Shown here: one piece after another, positions 5,862 through 13,828 of the stretch | Position numbering within the stretch: position 1 is the first letter of the stretch | How the letters are laid out: each line of letters starts with the position of its first letter | NCBI GenBank assembly: GCA_910587275.1 | Contig: CAJUMD010000077.1 | Coordinates: 1 to 16,444, forward strand | Reading direction: 5' to 3' | From: an uncultured Kineothrix sp. | GTDB taxonomy: Bacteria > Bacillota > Clostridia > Lachnospirales > Lachnospiraceae | Length of the DNA: 16,444 nt | Program-made: the position numbers and the translations under genes | Notes under the pieces: model-generated | What the model was told of the DNA's origin: nothing | Seen by the model: the letters and a program-made list of their open reading frames with translations, nothing else | The model's database searches: none

Positions 5862-6833
5862 ATGAACAGTAAAAAGGTGAATTGGATTTTCCTTTCGATT
5901 ATGCTGGTGCATATCGGAATGGTGGCTTTGATTAGGCAGATATGCATGGGGTTCAGGATAGAATTGGGCATTGTCCCGAACTTACTGTTAAGCCAGGGCA
6001 TGATATTGGTGCCTGCCCTGTTTGGGGTTCTCTTTTCGGGCGAAGACCTGTTCCGGCTGGCTGGGTTCCGGAAAATAAAGGTTTCCACCATTTTTAAGAT
6101 TCTCCTTTTTACCTTTTTGTCCATGCCGCTTATGACGCTGCTGAATGCAATTTCCCTGTTGTTTGTGGACAATACGGTGGCTGCCATGAGCGGGGATGTG
6201 CTGGGGCTGCCTTTTCCCGTGATGCTGTTTCTCATCGGGATTTTCGGACCGTGCAGTGAGGAACTAGTGTTCCGCGGGATTGTTTACCAGGGATATAGGA
6301 AGAACGGAACGGTATTCGCATCCATGCTTTTGTCAGCGCTTTTGTTTGCGCTGATGCATATGAACTTTAACCAGGCGTTTTATGCCATGGCGGTAGGCAT
6401 TTTGGTTGTGCTTTTGGTGGAAGCCACGGGCAGTTTGTGGAGTTCCATACTTTTCCATGTGTTTTTTAATTCCTGGCAGGTATGCATGATGTATCTGTAT
6501 GGCGGGACGGAAAACGGCGGACTGGAGGAAGCGCAGGAGCTGCTGACAACGGATATGCTGTTGCTGGTAATCAGTTTCATGCTGGTGGTGGCTTCCGTGG
6601 CGACGGCATTGGCGGTCTGCGTCCTTGTTTGGATTGCCAAGGGGGAGCAGAGGGAATATGCCCTTCGGGCCGTGTGGGCGGACCGGAAGAAGAAAAAAGA
6701 TTTGGAAGAAGCGGAAAAAAAAGAAAGCGCCGTACGGAAAAACCGGATGGTTACGGTTCCCCTTATTATAGGGATTGTACTGGCACTTTCTTTCATGGGT
6801 TTAGAACTTGTTTTGACATACTTGTTTGCCTGA
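5862..6833 (+). CDS. CPBP-family intramembrane metalloprotease (CAAX/Abi type)
   Basis: A 323-residue membrane protein with about eight hydrophobic segments. All three family motifs are visible: EELVFRG (Glu133, Glu134 and Arg138), then FALMHMNFNQ with the second-motif His, then FHVFFNSW (HxxxN). In the family these residues form the intramembrane site that cleaves prenylated or small membrane peptides; bacterial members are often linked to bacteriocin immunity or to peptide maturation. The C-terminal ~90 residues add a membrane segment, a charged stretch (DRKKKKDLEEAEKKES) and a last helix, longer than the core domain. It follows the small HPr-like gene by 8 nt. Confidence 0.85.
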   Translation: MNSKKVNWIFLSIMLVHIGMVALIRQICMGFRIELGIVPNLLLSQGMILVPALFGVLFSGEDLFRLAGFRKIKVSTIFKILLFTFLSMPLMTLLNAISLLFVDNTVAAMSGDVLGLPFPVMLFLIGIFGPCSEELVFRGIVYQGYRKNGTVFASMLLSALLFALMHMNFNQAFYAMAVGILVVLLVEATGSLWSSILFHVFFNSWQVCMMYLYGGTENGGLEEAQELLTTDMLLLVISFMLVVASVATALAVCVLVWIAKGEQREYALRAVWADRKKKKDLEEAEKKESAVRKNRMVTVPLIIGIVLALSFMGLELVLTYLFA

Positions 6834-6854
6834 GCGGTTCCTGTTTGGGACGGT

Positions 6855-7043
6855 TTAGACAAACATGTCAAGGTTGCCGCCTACGGCGGGATTGACGGAG
6901 AGCTCCATTGAGGATCTCATCATATCCACCATCTGTGTACCGGCGGACTCCATGGAGTCCAGCGATTTTGAAAGAACCGCTATACTGACTTCATTCAGAG
7001 TCTGTGTTTGGGCGAGCGCCATTGACATCTCAGGAATATCCAT
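6855..7043 (-). CDS. YjfB-family putative motility protein
   Basis: A 62-residue product from the ATG at 7043, with GGAGG 8 nt upstream; an earlier ATG at 7049 is only 2 nt from that site. The sequence MDIPEMSMALAQTQTLNEV, a helical Ser/Met-rich middle and the end GGNLDMFV match the YjfB family (PF14070): MDI start, a long amphipathic helix and a terminal GxxxD(I/M). Members are annotated as putative motility proteins because they occur mainly in flagellated Firmicutes. It has its own promoter and is convergent with the CPBP gene. It suggests that the host has flagella or a remnant of them. Confidence 0.8.
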   Translation of the reverse strand: MDIPEMSMALAQTQTLNEVSIAVLSKSLDSMESAGTQMVDMMRSSMELSVNPAVGGNLDMFV

Positions 7044-7076
7044 AGCCATTACCTCCATTTCTTCCCTTATGATGCA

Positions 7077-7106
7077 AGTATACCATATGTCTGGTGCCGT
7101 TTGCAA
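7077..7106 (-). promoter_or_regulatory. SigA-type promoter of the yjfB-like gene
   Basis: On the minus strand TTGCAA (7106-7101), 18-nt spacer, TATACT (7082-7077), about 34 nt before the start codon. It is not a flagellar SigD-type promoter. Confidence 0.6.
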
Positions 7107-7136
7107 GCGGGCAGGGATAGAAATACATGGCTTTCA

Positions 7137-7167
7137 TTTTTTTGTGCACACGGATACGGAAAGGAAC
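7137..7167 (+). repeat. Partial copy of GC-rich leader repeat
   Basis: The T-run followed by GTGCACACGGATACGGAAAG matches the start of the 16121 copy (ATGCACACGGGCACCCAAAG) at most positions and continues GAA. Downstream the two diverge, though a hairpin GCGGAA/TTCCGC follows here too. It lies in the leader of the WecG/TagA-like gene. Confidence 0.4.
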
Positions 7168-7222
7168 CTATACGGCGGAAGGCGTCTTTCCGCTCCGATG
7201 ATTGTGATAGATTGGAACAGTT

Positions 7223-7900
7223 ATGCAGAAAGTAAACATATTGGGAATTGGGCTTACGGATTATTCCCTGAAGGAATCGCTTGCCATTTTGGACGGTTTT
7301 GTCAGGAACGGGGGACTCAATACCATTTTATACGTCACGACCCCCATGCTGATTATGGCAGGCAATGACGAAGAAGAAAAGAATTGCATAGAATCCATGG
7401 ATTTAACCTTGTGCGGGGACACGGATATTCTCCGCGTGGCAAAAATTGATTCGGCAGGAAGATTATATGAGGTGGAAAACAGGGTATTCTTAAAAGAGTT
7501 TTTACGGCGTTTGGTGCGGGGCAGCAAAAAGGTATACCTGCTGGATGATTCGGCAGAGGATTTGGCGCTTTTGCAAAGACAGCTTGGGACCTACCAGAAA
7601 GGCATTGCCATAGTGGGAAGCAGTATCCTTACGGACGACGATGGCGATATGGAAAATATTATCAATAGAATAAACGATGTTGCGCCTACTGCGGTGATTT
7701 CGCGGATTGCCCATGGGAGACAGGAGAAATGCATGTCCCGTTTCCGTGCGCTGGTGAATGCAGAGGTGTGGCTTGGTATGTCCAAGGATATGGCGCTGGG
7801 AGACAGGAAAGAATCCGTCCGCAAGAAGGCGGTGGACTGGATGTACCGCATCATTTTCCACAGACGTATCAATCATTTCAGGGATGAAAATGGGGAATAG
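7223..7900 (+). CDS. Divergent WecG/TagA/CpsF-family glycosyltransferase-like protein
   Basis: A 225-residue protein with the family's plan: VNILGIGLTDYSLKESLAIL at the start, an ILYVTTPMLIM segment, GSKKVYLLDD, GIAIVGSSILTDDD, then HGRQEKCMSRFRAL (counterpart of the PKQE segment) and KKAVDWMYRIIF (the usual EWxYRL end). Family members (TagA, WecG) transfer N-acetylmannosaminuronate or N-acetylmannosamine to lipid-linked precursors in wall teichoic acid or enterobacterial common antigen synthesis. Here the usual Thr-Pro-Asn reads TTPM and the GVGG-FD segment reads GMSKDMA, so catalysis may be lost or altered. The ribosome binding site is weak. The stop codon lies inside the terminator stem that follows. 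No polysaccharide genes are adjacent. Confidence 0.65.
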   Translation: MQKVNILGIGLTDYSLKESLAILDGFVRNGGLNTILYVTTPMLIMAGNDEEEKNCIESMDLTLCGDTDILRVAKIDSAGRLYEVENRVFLKEFLRRLVRGSKKVYLLDDSAEDLALLQRQLGTYQKGIAIVGSSILTDDDGDMENIINRINDVAPTAVISRIAHGRQEKCMSRFRALVNAEVWLGMSKDMALGDRKESVRKKAVDWMYRIIFHRRINHFRDENGE

Positions 7901-7941
7901 GCAGATTTGGGATGGAAAACATTTCAAATCTGCCTGTTTTA
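7899..7941 (+). terminator. Intrinsic terminator after the WecG/TagA-like gene
   Basis: An 11-bp perfect stem, AGGCAGATTTG (7899-7909) with CAAATCTGCCT (7925-7935), then GTTTTA. The stem starts inside the gene's stop codon. Confidence 0.8.
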
Positions 7942-8021
7942 TGCGCACGGGCACCCGGGTGAAATTTGCCGGCAGAAGCCGACGGGCGCCGGTGCGGCGG
8001 GCAGTGGGAAATTTTCCCTGC
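7937..8021 (+). repeat. GC-rich structured leader repeat, short copy
   Basis: Begins TTTTATGCGCACGGGCACCC, matching 16121-16140 at 19 of 20 positions. It then has a hairpin CGGC-AGAA-GCCG and ends with GCAGTGGGAAATTTTCCCTG, a hairpin similar to AGTAGGGAAGAAACTTCCCT at the end of the other copy. GCACC (7951-7955) can pair with GGTGC (7991-7995) to enclose the inner hairpin. It starts at the U-tract of the preceding terminator and lies in the leader of the PucR-type regulator gene. The rest of the leader (8022-8204) is AT rich, with one hairpin GCGGAAA/TTTCCGC at 8137-8156. Confidence 0.55.
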
Positions 8022-8204
8022 GGTTGCACGGCCCCGTGTACATGGGCATTATCCTGCCACGACATAAAAAATACACAAAAATATATGCATTTAGTATGGA
8101 TTTTTTTGTGATTTTGAATTAGAATGAAAAAAGAGTGCGGAAAAACGGATTTCCGCGGACTTATGGCATGGCATATTTTTGTGGGGGACAGGAGGATTGG
8201 GGAT

Positions 8205-9293
8205 ATGATTTCAAATCAGATATTGCAGAGTACAATAGATGGGCTGAAAGCAATTGCACGTTTGGACTTGTGCGTGATGGATACGGACGGCAAAGAAGTG
8301 GCTTCCACGGCATCCGATATGGAGAGCTGTGCCGGGGCTGCGGTGGAGTTCGCGGCTTCCCCTGCCGATTCCCAGGAAATACAAGGATACCGGTATTTTA
8401 AGATTTTTGATGAGCAGCAGTTGGAGTATATTCTGATTGCGGGCGGCTCCGGCGAGGACGTATATACCTTGGGCAAGATGGTGGCGTTCCAGATACAGAG
8501 TCTTTTGGTGGCATATAAGGAGAGGTTTGACAAGGACAATTTTATCAAGAACCTCCTGCTGGACAACCTCCTTTTGGTGGATATTTACAGCAGGGCGAAG
8601 AAACTGCATATCCAGACGGACGTAAAACGTGTCGTCATTATCATCGAAACGGAAAATAACAAGGACAGTAACGTGCTGGAACTGATGCGTACATATTTTG
8701 GCAATAACAGCAAGGATTTCATTACCGCCGTGGATGAGAACAATGTCATCGTGGTCAAAGACCTGTCGGAAGGGGATGCGGGAAAGGAAATCGATAAGGC
8801 GGCAAAGAGTGCGGAAGCGTATCTGCGCAAGGAGGGGATTGGAGGTGTCCGCATTTCTTACGGTACAATTGTGGGCGAAATCAAGGAAGTGAGCCGCTCT
8901 TATAAAGAAGCGAAGATGGCATTGGATGTGGGCAAGATTTTCTTTGATGAGCGCAACATTGTGGCGTACAGTGAACTCGGCATCGGGCGTCTGATTTACC
9001 AGCTTCCGATTCCGCTATGCAAGATGTTTATTAAGGAAATTTTCGGCGGCAAAAGCCCGGATGATTTTGACGAAGAAACCCTGACTACCATCAGCAAGTT
9101 TTTTGAAAACAGCCTGAACGTGTCAGAGACATCCAGGCAGCTTTTTATCCACCGGAATACGCTGGTGTACCGGCTGGATAAGCTCCAGAAAAGCACGGGG
9201 CTGGATTTGCGCGTTTTTGAGGATGCCATTACGTTCAAGATTGCGCTGATGGTGGTAAAATACATGAAATATATGGAAAACTTTGAATATTGA
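8205..9293 (+). CDS. PucR/CdaR-type helix-turn-helix transcriptional regulator
   Basis: ATG 8205 is chosen: GGAGG lies 9 nt upstream, whereas the in-frame ATG at 8124 has no ribosome binding site. The 362-residue product has an N-terminal ligand-sensing part (MISNQILQSTIDGLKAIARL, then DLCVMDTDGKEVAST), a middle GGDEF-like/CdaR region (RVVIIIETEN, then ISYGTIVGEIKEVSRSYKEA) and a C-terminal HTH_30 domain (NVSETSRQLFIHRNTLVYRL, DKLQKSTGLDLRVFEDAITF). CdaR/PucR proteins are activators of catabolic genes, but this one precedes ftsE by 69 nt, so it may instead act on the division cluster. Its ligand cannot be read from sequence. Confidence 0.82.
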   Translation: MISNQILQSTIDGLKAIARLDLCVMDTDGKEVASTASDMESCAGAAVEFAASPADSQEIQGYRYFKIFDEQQLEYILIAGGSGEDVYTLGKMVAFQIQSLLVAYKERFDKDNFIKNLLLDNLLLVDIYSRAKKLHIQTDVKRVVIIIETENNKDSNVLELMRTYFGNNSKDFITAVDENNVIVVKDLSEGDAGKEIDKAAKSAEAYLRKEGIGGVRISYGTIVGEIKEVSRSYKEAKMALDVGKIFFDERNIVAYSELGIGRLIYQLPIPLCKMFIKEIFGGKSPDDFDEETLTTISKFFENSLNVSETSRQLFIHRNTLVYRLDKLQKSTGLDLRVFEDAITFKIALMVVKYMKYMENFEY

Positions 9294-9362
9294 AAAACCG
9301 GGGATGAATACCGGACAGCAGCTTTGTAATTATAGTTTAAGGATTCAGGTGGGTGAAATACA

Positions 9363-10109
9363 TTGACGGAAAAAGACAGAAAGAGACGGCGGGGGAGAAG
9401 ACAGGCGGATTTAGGCAATGAAATTATCACGCTGGAAAACGTGAGTAAGGCATATGCCACAGGCGCGCCGGCATTAAACGGGGTAAGCCTGCATATTAAT
9501 AGAGGGGAATTTGTATTTATTGTCGGTGACAGCGGTTCGGGGAAATCGACCCTGATTAAACTTCTGCTCAGGGAGCTGACGCCGACATCCGGTTACATCA
9601 GTGTGATGGGGTATGACCTGGTGAAAATTAAACATAGGAAAATTCCCAAATTCAGGAGGAACCTTGGTATTGTGTTCCAGGATTTCCGCCTGCTTAAAGA
9701 CAGGAACGTATATGAAAACGTGGCATTTGCCCAGCGTATCATACAGGTGTCGAATAAGGAGATTAAACGGAACGTGCCGAGTATCCTCGCCACGGTGGGG
9801 CTTGCCGGGAAGTATAAGGCGAAGCCCAGGCAGCTTTCCGGAGGGGAGCAGCAGAGAGTGGCGTTGGCGCGTGCGTTAATTAACCGGCCGACCATCCTGC
9901 TCGCCGATGAGCCTACCGGTAATCTGGACCCCAAGAATTCATGGGAAATCATGAAGCTGTTGGAGCAGATTAACGAAAACGGGACAACGGTCCTTGTGGT
10001 AACACACAACAGGGAAATCGTAAACTCCATGCAGAAACGGGTGGTTACGATGAAGAAGGGGATCATTGTGAGCGACGAGGAAAAGGGAGGCTATATCGAT
10101 GAGGATTAG
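9363..10109 (+). CDS. ftsE: Cell-division ATP-binding protein FtsE
   Basis: ATPase of the FtsEX complex, which gates division-site wall hydrolases. The 248-residue product has Walker A GDSGSGKST (residues 55-63), Q-loop FQDFRLL, signature LSGGEQQR, Walker B ILLADEPTGNLD and the H-loop VTHN; MGYDL and FQDFRLLKDRNVYENVAFA are typical FtsE segments. The start must be the TTG at 9363: an in-frame TGA lies at 9354-9356 and no other usual start codon occurs before residue ~80. AGGTGG lies 10 nt upstream. Compared with a usual FtsE (about 228 aa) it has ~20 extra, strongly basic N-terminal residues (KDRKRRRGRR). It overlaps ftsX by 11 nt. Confidence 0.95.
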   Translation: MTEKDRKRRRGRRQADLGNEIITLENVSKAYATGAPALNGVSLHINRGEFVFIVGDSGSGKSTLIKLLLRELTPTSGYISVMGYDLVKIKHRKIPKFRRNLGIVFQDFRLLKDRNVYENVAFAQRIIQVSNKEIKRNVPSILATVGLAGKYKAKPRQLSGGEQQRVALARALINRPTILLADEPTGNLDPKNSWEIMKLLEQINENGTTVLVVTHNREIVNSMQKRVVTMKKGIIVSDEEKGGYIDED

Positions 10110-10995
10110 CACATTTTTTTATACGATTGGACAGGGCTTCCGCAATATTATCCGGAACAAATGGTTTTCGCTGGCATCCATAGCCACCATAGGGGCATGT
10201 CTGTTCCTGTTCGGGTTATTTTATGCCATTTTGTCAAATTTTGAGCATATCGTAAAAACGGCGGAAGAAGGATTGTCCGTAACCGTATTCTTTCAGGAAG
10301 GGACACCCGATACGCGGATTGCGGAAATCGGTGACATGATATGGAAACGGGTGGAGGTATCCGATGTACAGTTTGTGTCTGCGGAGGAAGCATGGGAGAG
10401 TTTTAAGGAAGATTACCTTGGGGATTATGCCGATGGTTTTACGGAAAATCCGCTGGCGCCTTCCGCCCATTATGTGATTTACTTAAGCGACGTTTCGCTG
10501 CAGCCTGCGCTTGTAACTTATTTGGAATCCGTGCCGGAAATCCGTAAGATTAACAAATCGGAGATTACGGCGGCGACCTTCAGCGGCATTAACGCGTTGG
10601 TGGCGTATGTATCCATGGGCATTATTGTCATATTGTTTGCGGTATCCATTTTTCTGATCAGTAATACGGTAACGATAGGCATATCCGTCCGCAAAGAAGA
10701 AATAAATATTATGAAGTATATCGGCGCTACGGATTTTTTTGTCCGCTCCCCGTTTGTCATTGAGGGAATTCTGATAGGGGTTATCGGTTCCCTGATTCCC
10801 ATGGGAATCATTTACGTGATTTACAATCAGGTGATTCTGTATGTGACGGAACGTTTTTCCATGCTGACAAAGCTGCTGGAGTTCCTTCCGGTGGAAACCA
10901 TTTTCCATGTGCTCTTGCCTGTTTCCGTGGCGATGGGTGTGGGAATCGGTTTTTTGGGCAGCATTATCACCGTGCGGAAGCATTTGAGGGTATAG
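10099..10995 (+). CDS. ftsX: Cell-division permease-like protein FtsX
   Basis: Membrane partner of FtsE. The 298-residue protein has a short cytosolic start (residues 1-23, GFRNIIRNKWFSLASIATIG), a first membrane helix, a large extracellular loop (about residues 47-168) that in other species binds the coiled coil of a wall hydrolase, and three further helices (about 170-195, 220-245, 265-290). SVRKEEINIMKYIGATDFFV is the conserved cytoplasmic coupling segment. It overlaps ftsE by 11 nt and is 13 nt from the hydrolase gene, as expected for a functional set. Confidence 0.95.
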   Translation: MRISTFFYTIGQGFRNIIRNKWFSLASIATIGACLFLFGLFYAILSNFEHIVKTAEEGLSVTVFFQEGTPDTRIAEIGDMIWKRVEVSDVQFVSAEEAWESFKEDYLGDYADGFTENPLAPSAHYVIYLSDVSLQPALVTYLESVPEIRKINKSEITAATFSGINALVAYVSMGIIVILFAVSIFLISNTVTIGISVRKEEINIMKYIGATDFFVRSPFVIEGILIGVIGSLIPMGIIYVIYNQVILYVTERFSMLTKLLEFLPVETIFHVLLPVSVAMGVGIGFLGSIITVRKHLRV

Positions 10996-11008
10996 AAAGG
11001 CGCGTGAT

Positions 11009-12235
11009 ATGGGAAAATGGAGAAAGTATACCTGTGCCGTCCTCTGTGTTTCGCTTGCGGTATGCTTTGCCGGAAGGATGGATGCACCGGAAAATGTGTA
11101 TGCTTCGGAGCTCACCAATGATTTAATTAAGGAGAAGGAAGCGGAAATCAGCGATGCCAAGGAACTGAAGAAGCAGCTCCAGTCGAGCCTGACGGATATT
11201 AAAAAGGTAAAAGAGGAGCTGGAACAGTCCAAGGAGAGTTTAAAGCTGTATGTGGAACAACTGGACGGACAGTTGGCGACCATCCAGGAAAAAATTGCCG
11301 ACCTGAAAAATAAAATAGCGGAAAAGGAGGAAGAAATCGCGCAGACGGAAACCGAGCTGGAAGCAGCAATCGCGGACCAGGAAAACCAGTATGCCGCCAT
11401 GAAACAGCGCATCCGGTTTATGTACGAAGCGGGGGATACCCTGTACATGGAGATGATTTTTTCGGCGGACAGCTTCGGGGATATGCTGAATAAGGCGGAG
11501 TATATCGAGATGCTTTCCGCATACGACAGGAAGATGCTGGATGAATATGTGGCGACGAGAAAGCTGGTGGAACTGTACATGGAGCAGCTTGAGGAAGACA
11601 GGGCTTACCTTGAGGAAGCGAAAGCCGGCGTGGAAAGTGAGGAAGCCTCATTAAATTCCCTAATCGACGAAAAAAAGAAAACCATTGAGCAGGTAAGCAG
11701 CGACATTGATACAAAGGAGGCGGCGATTGCCGAATATGAGGCGGAATTAAAAGAGCAGAACGAAACGATTGCCATGCTGGAAAAAATCGTGGCGGAAGAA
11801 AAGGCGAAGCTGGCGAAGGAGAACCGGATTAAGTATGACGGCGGCATGTTCGCATGGCCCGCGCCTTCTTACACAAGGATTTCCGATGATTACGGCAACC
11901 GTATCCATCCGACGCTTGGAGTTGAAAAGTTCCATAACGGAATTGATTTGGCGGCGCCGGGAGGTTCGGCGATTCTTGCCGCCTATGACGGTAAGGTGGT
12001 GGCGGCGGATTACAGCAATTCCATGGGAAATTATATCATGATTGACCATGGGGACGGACTGTATACGATATACATGCATGCTTCCGCCCTGTACGTTTCC
12101 AAAGGGACGTGGGTATCAAAGGGACAAAAGATTGCGGCGGTGGGTTCCACGGGACGGTCCACCGGAAACCATCTGCATTTCAGCGTAAGGCTGAACGGAA
12201 GTTACGTCAGTCCCTGGAATTACGTAAGCAAATAG
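11009..12235 (+). CDS. Secreted coiled-coil LytM/M23 murein hydrolase (EnvC/PcsB-like)
   Basis: A 408-residue protein with an N-terminal signal peptide (basic start, VLCVSLAVCFAG, probable cleavage near VYAS). Residues ~30-275 are a long coiled coil rich in Glu/Lys/Gln. The C terminus is a LytM/M23 domain with the zinc ligands visible: His309 and Asp313 (FHNGIDLA), and His388 and His390 (NHLHFSV), plus YMHAS between them, so it appears catalytically complete. It cuts peptidoglycan cross-links. EnvC of E. coli, PcsB of pneumococcus and CwlO of Bacillus have the same plan and are held inactive until FtsEX engages the coiled coil. It lies 13 nt after ftsX, which supports this role. Confidence 0.92.
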   Translation: MGKWRKYTCAVLCVSLAVCFAGRMDAPENVYASELTNDLIKEKEAEISDAKELKKQLQSSLTDIKKVKEELEQSKESLKLYVEQLDGQLATIQEKIADLKNKIAEKEEEIAQTETELEAAIADQENQYAAMKQRIRFMYEAGDTLYMEMIFSADSFGDMLNKAEYIEMLSAYDRKMLDEYVATRKLVELYMEQLEEDRAYLEEAKAGVESEEASLNSLIDEKKKTIEQVSSDIDTKEAAIAEYEAELKEQNETIAMLEKIVAEEKAKLAKENRIKYDGGMFAWPAPSYTRISDDYGNRIHPTLGVEKFHNGIDLAAPGGSAILAAYDGKVVAADYSNSMGNYIMIDHGDGLYTIYMHASALYVSKGTWVSKGQKIAAVGSTGRSTGNHLHFSVRLNGSYVSPWNYVSK

Positions 12236-12242
12236 TTTGGAG

Positions 12243-13568
12243 ATGAAAGAAGTGGAGTATAATTTGAACAATTACCCGAATGAGTATCCGAATAACGGAA
12301 ACAACAACCAAATGCAGCAGCCGAAAAAGGACGGCGCAAATTTCCTCGGCGGCTTTTTTGCCGGAGTCGTGTTAAGCGTTGTTGCCGCCTGCTTTGTCTT
12401 TACGGGCATGAGGTTTTACCAGGCGCGCCAAATGCAGAGAGAGGAAGAAGCGCGTGCGGAAGAAGAAGCGGACAGTCTGGTAAATGATATGACCATGGGT
12501 AAATTACAGGTCATAGAAGAAACCATCGGCAAATATTATTATCAGGAGGACGTGGATAAGAAAACGCTGGAGGAAGGCATGTATGCGGGTGTCATAGCTT
12601 CCCTGGGCGATCCGTATTCCACTTATTATACGGAAGAAGACCTGGAGGAGCTGATGGACCAGACGGAAGGCATCTATTACGGAATCGGCGCTTATGTGGG
12701 GATGGACGTGGAAACCGGACTGGCGCACATCAGCGGTGTGATTGACGATACGCCGGCGCAGGAAGCGGGGCTGCGGGACGGAGATGTTATTTACATGGTA
12801 GACAATGAGCCGATGCAGGGTTTGGAGCTTTCGGAAGTGGTCGGCAATATTAAGGGGCTGGAAGGGACGAAGGTACACCTGACCATATACCGGGAAGGGG
12901 AGAACGATTATCTGGAGTTTGACGTGGAACGGCGGAAAATTGAAAGCCCGACGGTAAAGCATGAGATGTATGACGGCGGTGTGGGATATATACAGATTAC
13001 GGAGTTTGACGACGTTACCGTGAACCAGTTTAAGGAGGCGCTGGCAATCCTGCGCGGGCAGGGCATGAAAGGTTTGGTACTGGACCTGAGGGCTAATCCG
13101 GGCGGGAACCTGAATGCCGTGGTGGAAATCGCACAGCAGATGCTGCCGGAAGGATTGATTGTATACACGGAGGACAGGAACGGAAAGAGGACGGAGTATT
13201 CCAGCGACGGGAAGAAACAGTTTGACCAGCCCTTGGTGGTTCTGATTAACGGTTATTCGGCAAGCGCTTCGGAGATTTTGGCAGGCGCCATTAAAGATTA
13301 CGGGATTGGGACGCTCATCGGTACCACGACGTTTGGGAAAGGGATTGTTCAAAGGGTCATTTCCCTGTCGGACGGCACTGCATTAAAACTGACCGTAAGT
13401 TCCTATTTCACCCCGAAGGGGAATAATATCCACGGAATCGGTGTGGAGCCGGACGAAGTGTATGAGTTTGACGGAGACCGCTATTACGACGACGGGTATG
13501 ATAACCAGTTGGAACATGCGAAGGAAGTCGTGGCGGGCATGATTGGGGAGGAAGAAGGGAACGATTAA
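12243..13568 (+). CDS. S41-family C-terminal processing peptidase with PDZ domain
   Basis: Membrane-anchored serine protease of 441 residues from ATG 12243. There is a short Asn-rich cytosolic tail (NNYPNEYPNNGNNNQMQQ), one membrane helix (GGFFAGVVLSVVAACFVFTG), a linker helix, a PDZ domain (about residues 105-200: GIGAYVGMD, EAGLRDGDVIYMVD), then the protease core. The catalytic Ser is in GYSASASEIL (about residue 341), with Lys in TTFGKGIVQ 25 residues later and the Gln 4 residues further, as in CtpB. The start is uncertain: GGAG lies directly at the ATG with no gap, while a TTG at 12264 has a well-spaced GGAG; a TTG at 12237 is also possible. It may trim or clear the division hydrolase or its regulators. 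Confidence 0.92.
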   Translation: MKEVEYNLNNYPNEYPNNGNNNQMQQPKKDGANFLGGFFAGVVLSVVAACFVFTGMRFYQARQMQREEEARAEEEADSLVNDMTMGKLQVIEETIGKYYYQEDVDKKTLEEGMYAGVIASLGDPYSTYYTEEDLEELMDQTEGIYYGIGAYVGMDVETGLAHISGVIDDTPAQEAGLRDGDVIYMVDNEPMQGLELSEVVGNIKGLEGTKVHLTIYREGENDYLEFDVERRKIESPTVKHEMYDGGVGYIQITEFDDVTVNQFKEALAILRGQGMKGLVLDLRANPGGNLNAVVEIAQQMLPEGLIVYTEDRNGKRTEYSSDGKKQFDQPLVVLINGYSASASEILAGAIKDYGIGTLIGTTTFGKGIVQRVISLSDGTALKLTVSSYFTPKGNNIHGIGVEPDEVYEFDGDRYYDDGYDNQLEHAKEVVAGMIGEEEGND

Positions 13569-13635
13569 GCAGCAGGAAAGCATCGTCGGATTATCTGCTC
13601 ACCGCACTGCAGAAAATGAATACCAAAAACGACGT

Positions 13636-13672
13636 AAAGCCGCATAAACACTATGTTTTTGTGGCTTTTTCC
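13636..13672 (+). terminator. Intrinsic terminator of the ftsE-ctp operon
   Basis: AAAGCCGCA pairs with TGTGGCTTT-type sequence (8-9 bp with one G-U), with an inner AAACA/TGTTT helix, followed by TTTTT. It lies about 70 nt after the protease stop. Confidence 0.7.
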
Positions 13673-13719
13673 GTCCCTGTGGCAGCGGCTTTCTTTTACC
13701 GTCGCCCGACAGTAGGGGC

Positions 13720-13748
13720 TTCTCAGGATTGGTTAATGCAGTTATAAT
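13720..13748 (+). promoter_or_regulatory. Promoter of the two-component operon
   Basis: TTCTCA (13720-13725), 17-nt spacer and TATAAT (13743-13748). The predicted start is about 70 nt before the response-regulator ATG. Confidence 0.6.
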
Positions 13749-13777
13749 AAAAGAAATTGCCGGAAAGGAAAACACCA

Positions 13778-13825
13778 ATGAAAGAACAGGCGGAAGGCGC
13801 GAAAAGCAGTACGGAAATGAGGTAA
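13778..13825 (+). CDS. 15-codon upstream ORF in the response-regulator leader
   Basis: ATG 13778 to TAA 13825 encodes 15 residues (MKEQAEGAKSSTEMR). GGAAAGGA lies about 7 nt upstream. It ends 3 nt before the ATG at 13829 and runs across that gene's ribosome binding site (GAGG), so translation of the two could be coupled. It may be chance: it is short and not otherwise recognisable. Confidence 0.35.
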   Translation: MKEQAEGAKSSTEMR

Positions 13826-13828
13826 ACT

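Noticed and set aside
8124..8204. Earlier ATG for the PucR-type regulator
   Set aside because: No ribosome binding site before 8124; the ATG at 8205 has GGAGG at 9-nt spacing and family-like N terminus.
10483..11580. 365-aa open frame on the minus strand
   Set aside because: Antisense shadow of ftsX and the LytM hydrolase; Ser/Phe-rich low-quality sequence with no family signature.
12504..13352. 282-aa open frame on the minus strand
   Set aside because: Antisense shadow of the S41 protease gene, which has all catalytic motifs on the plus strand.
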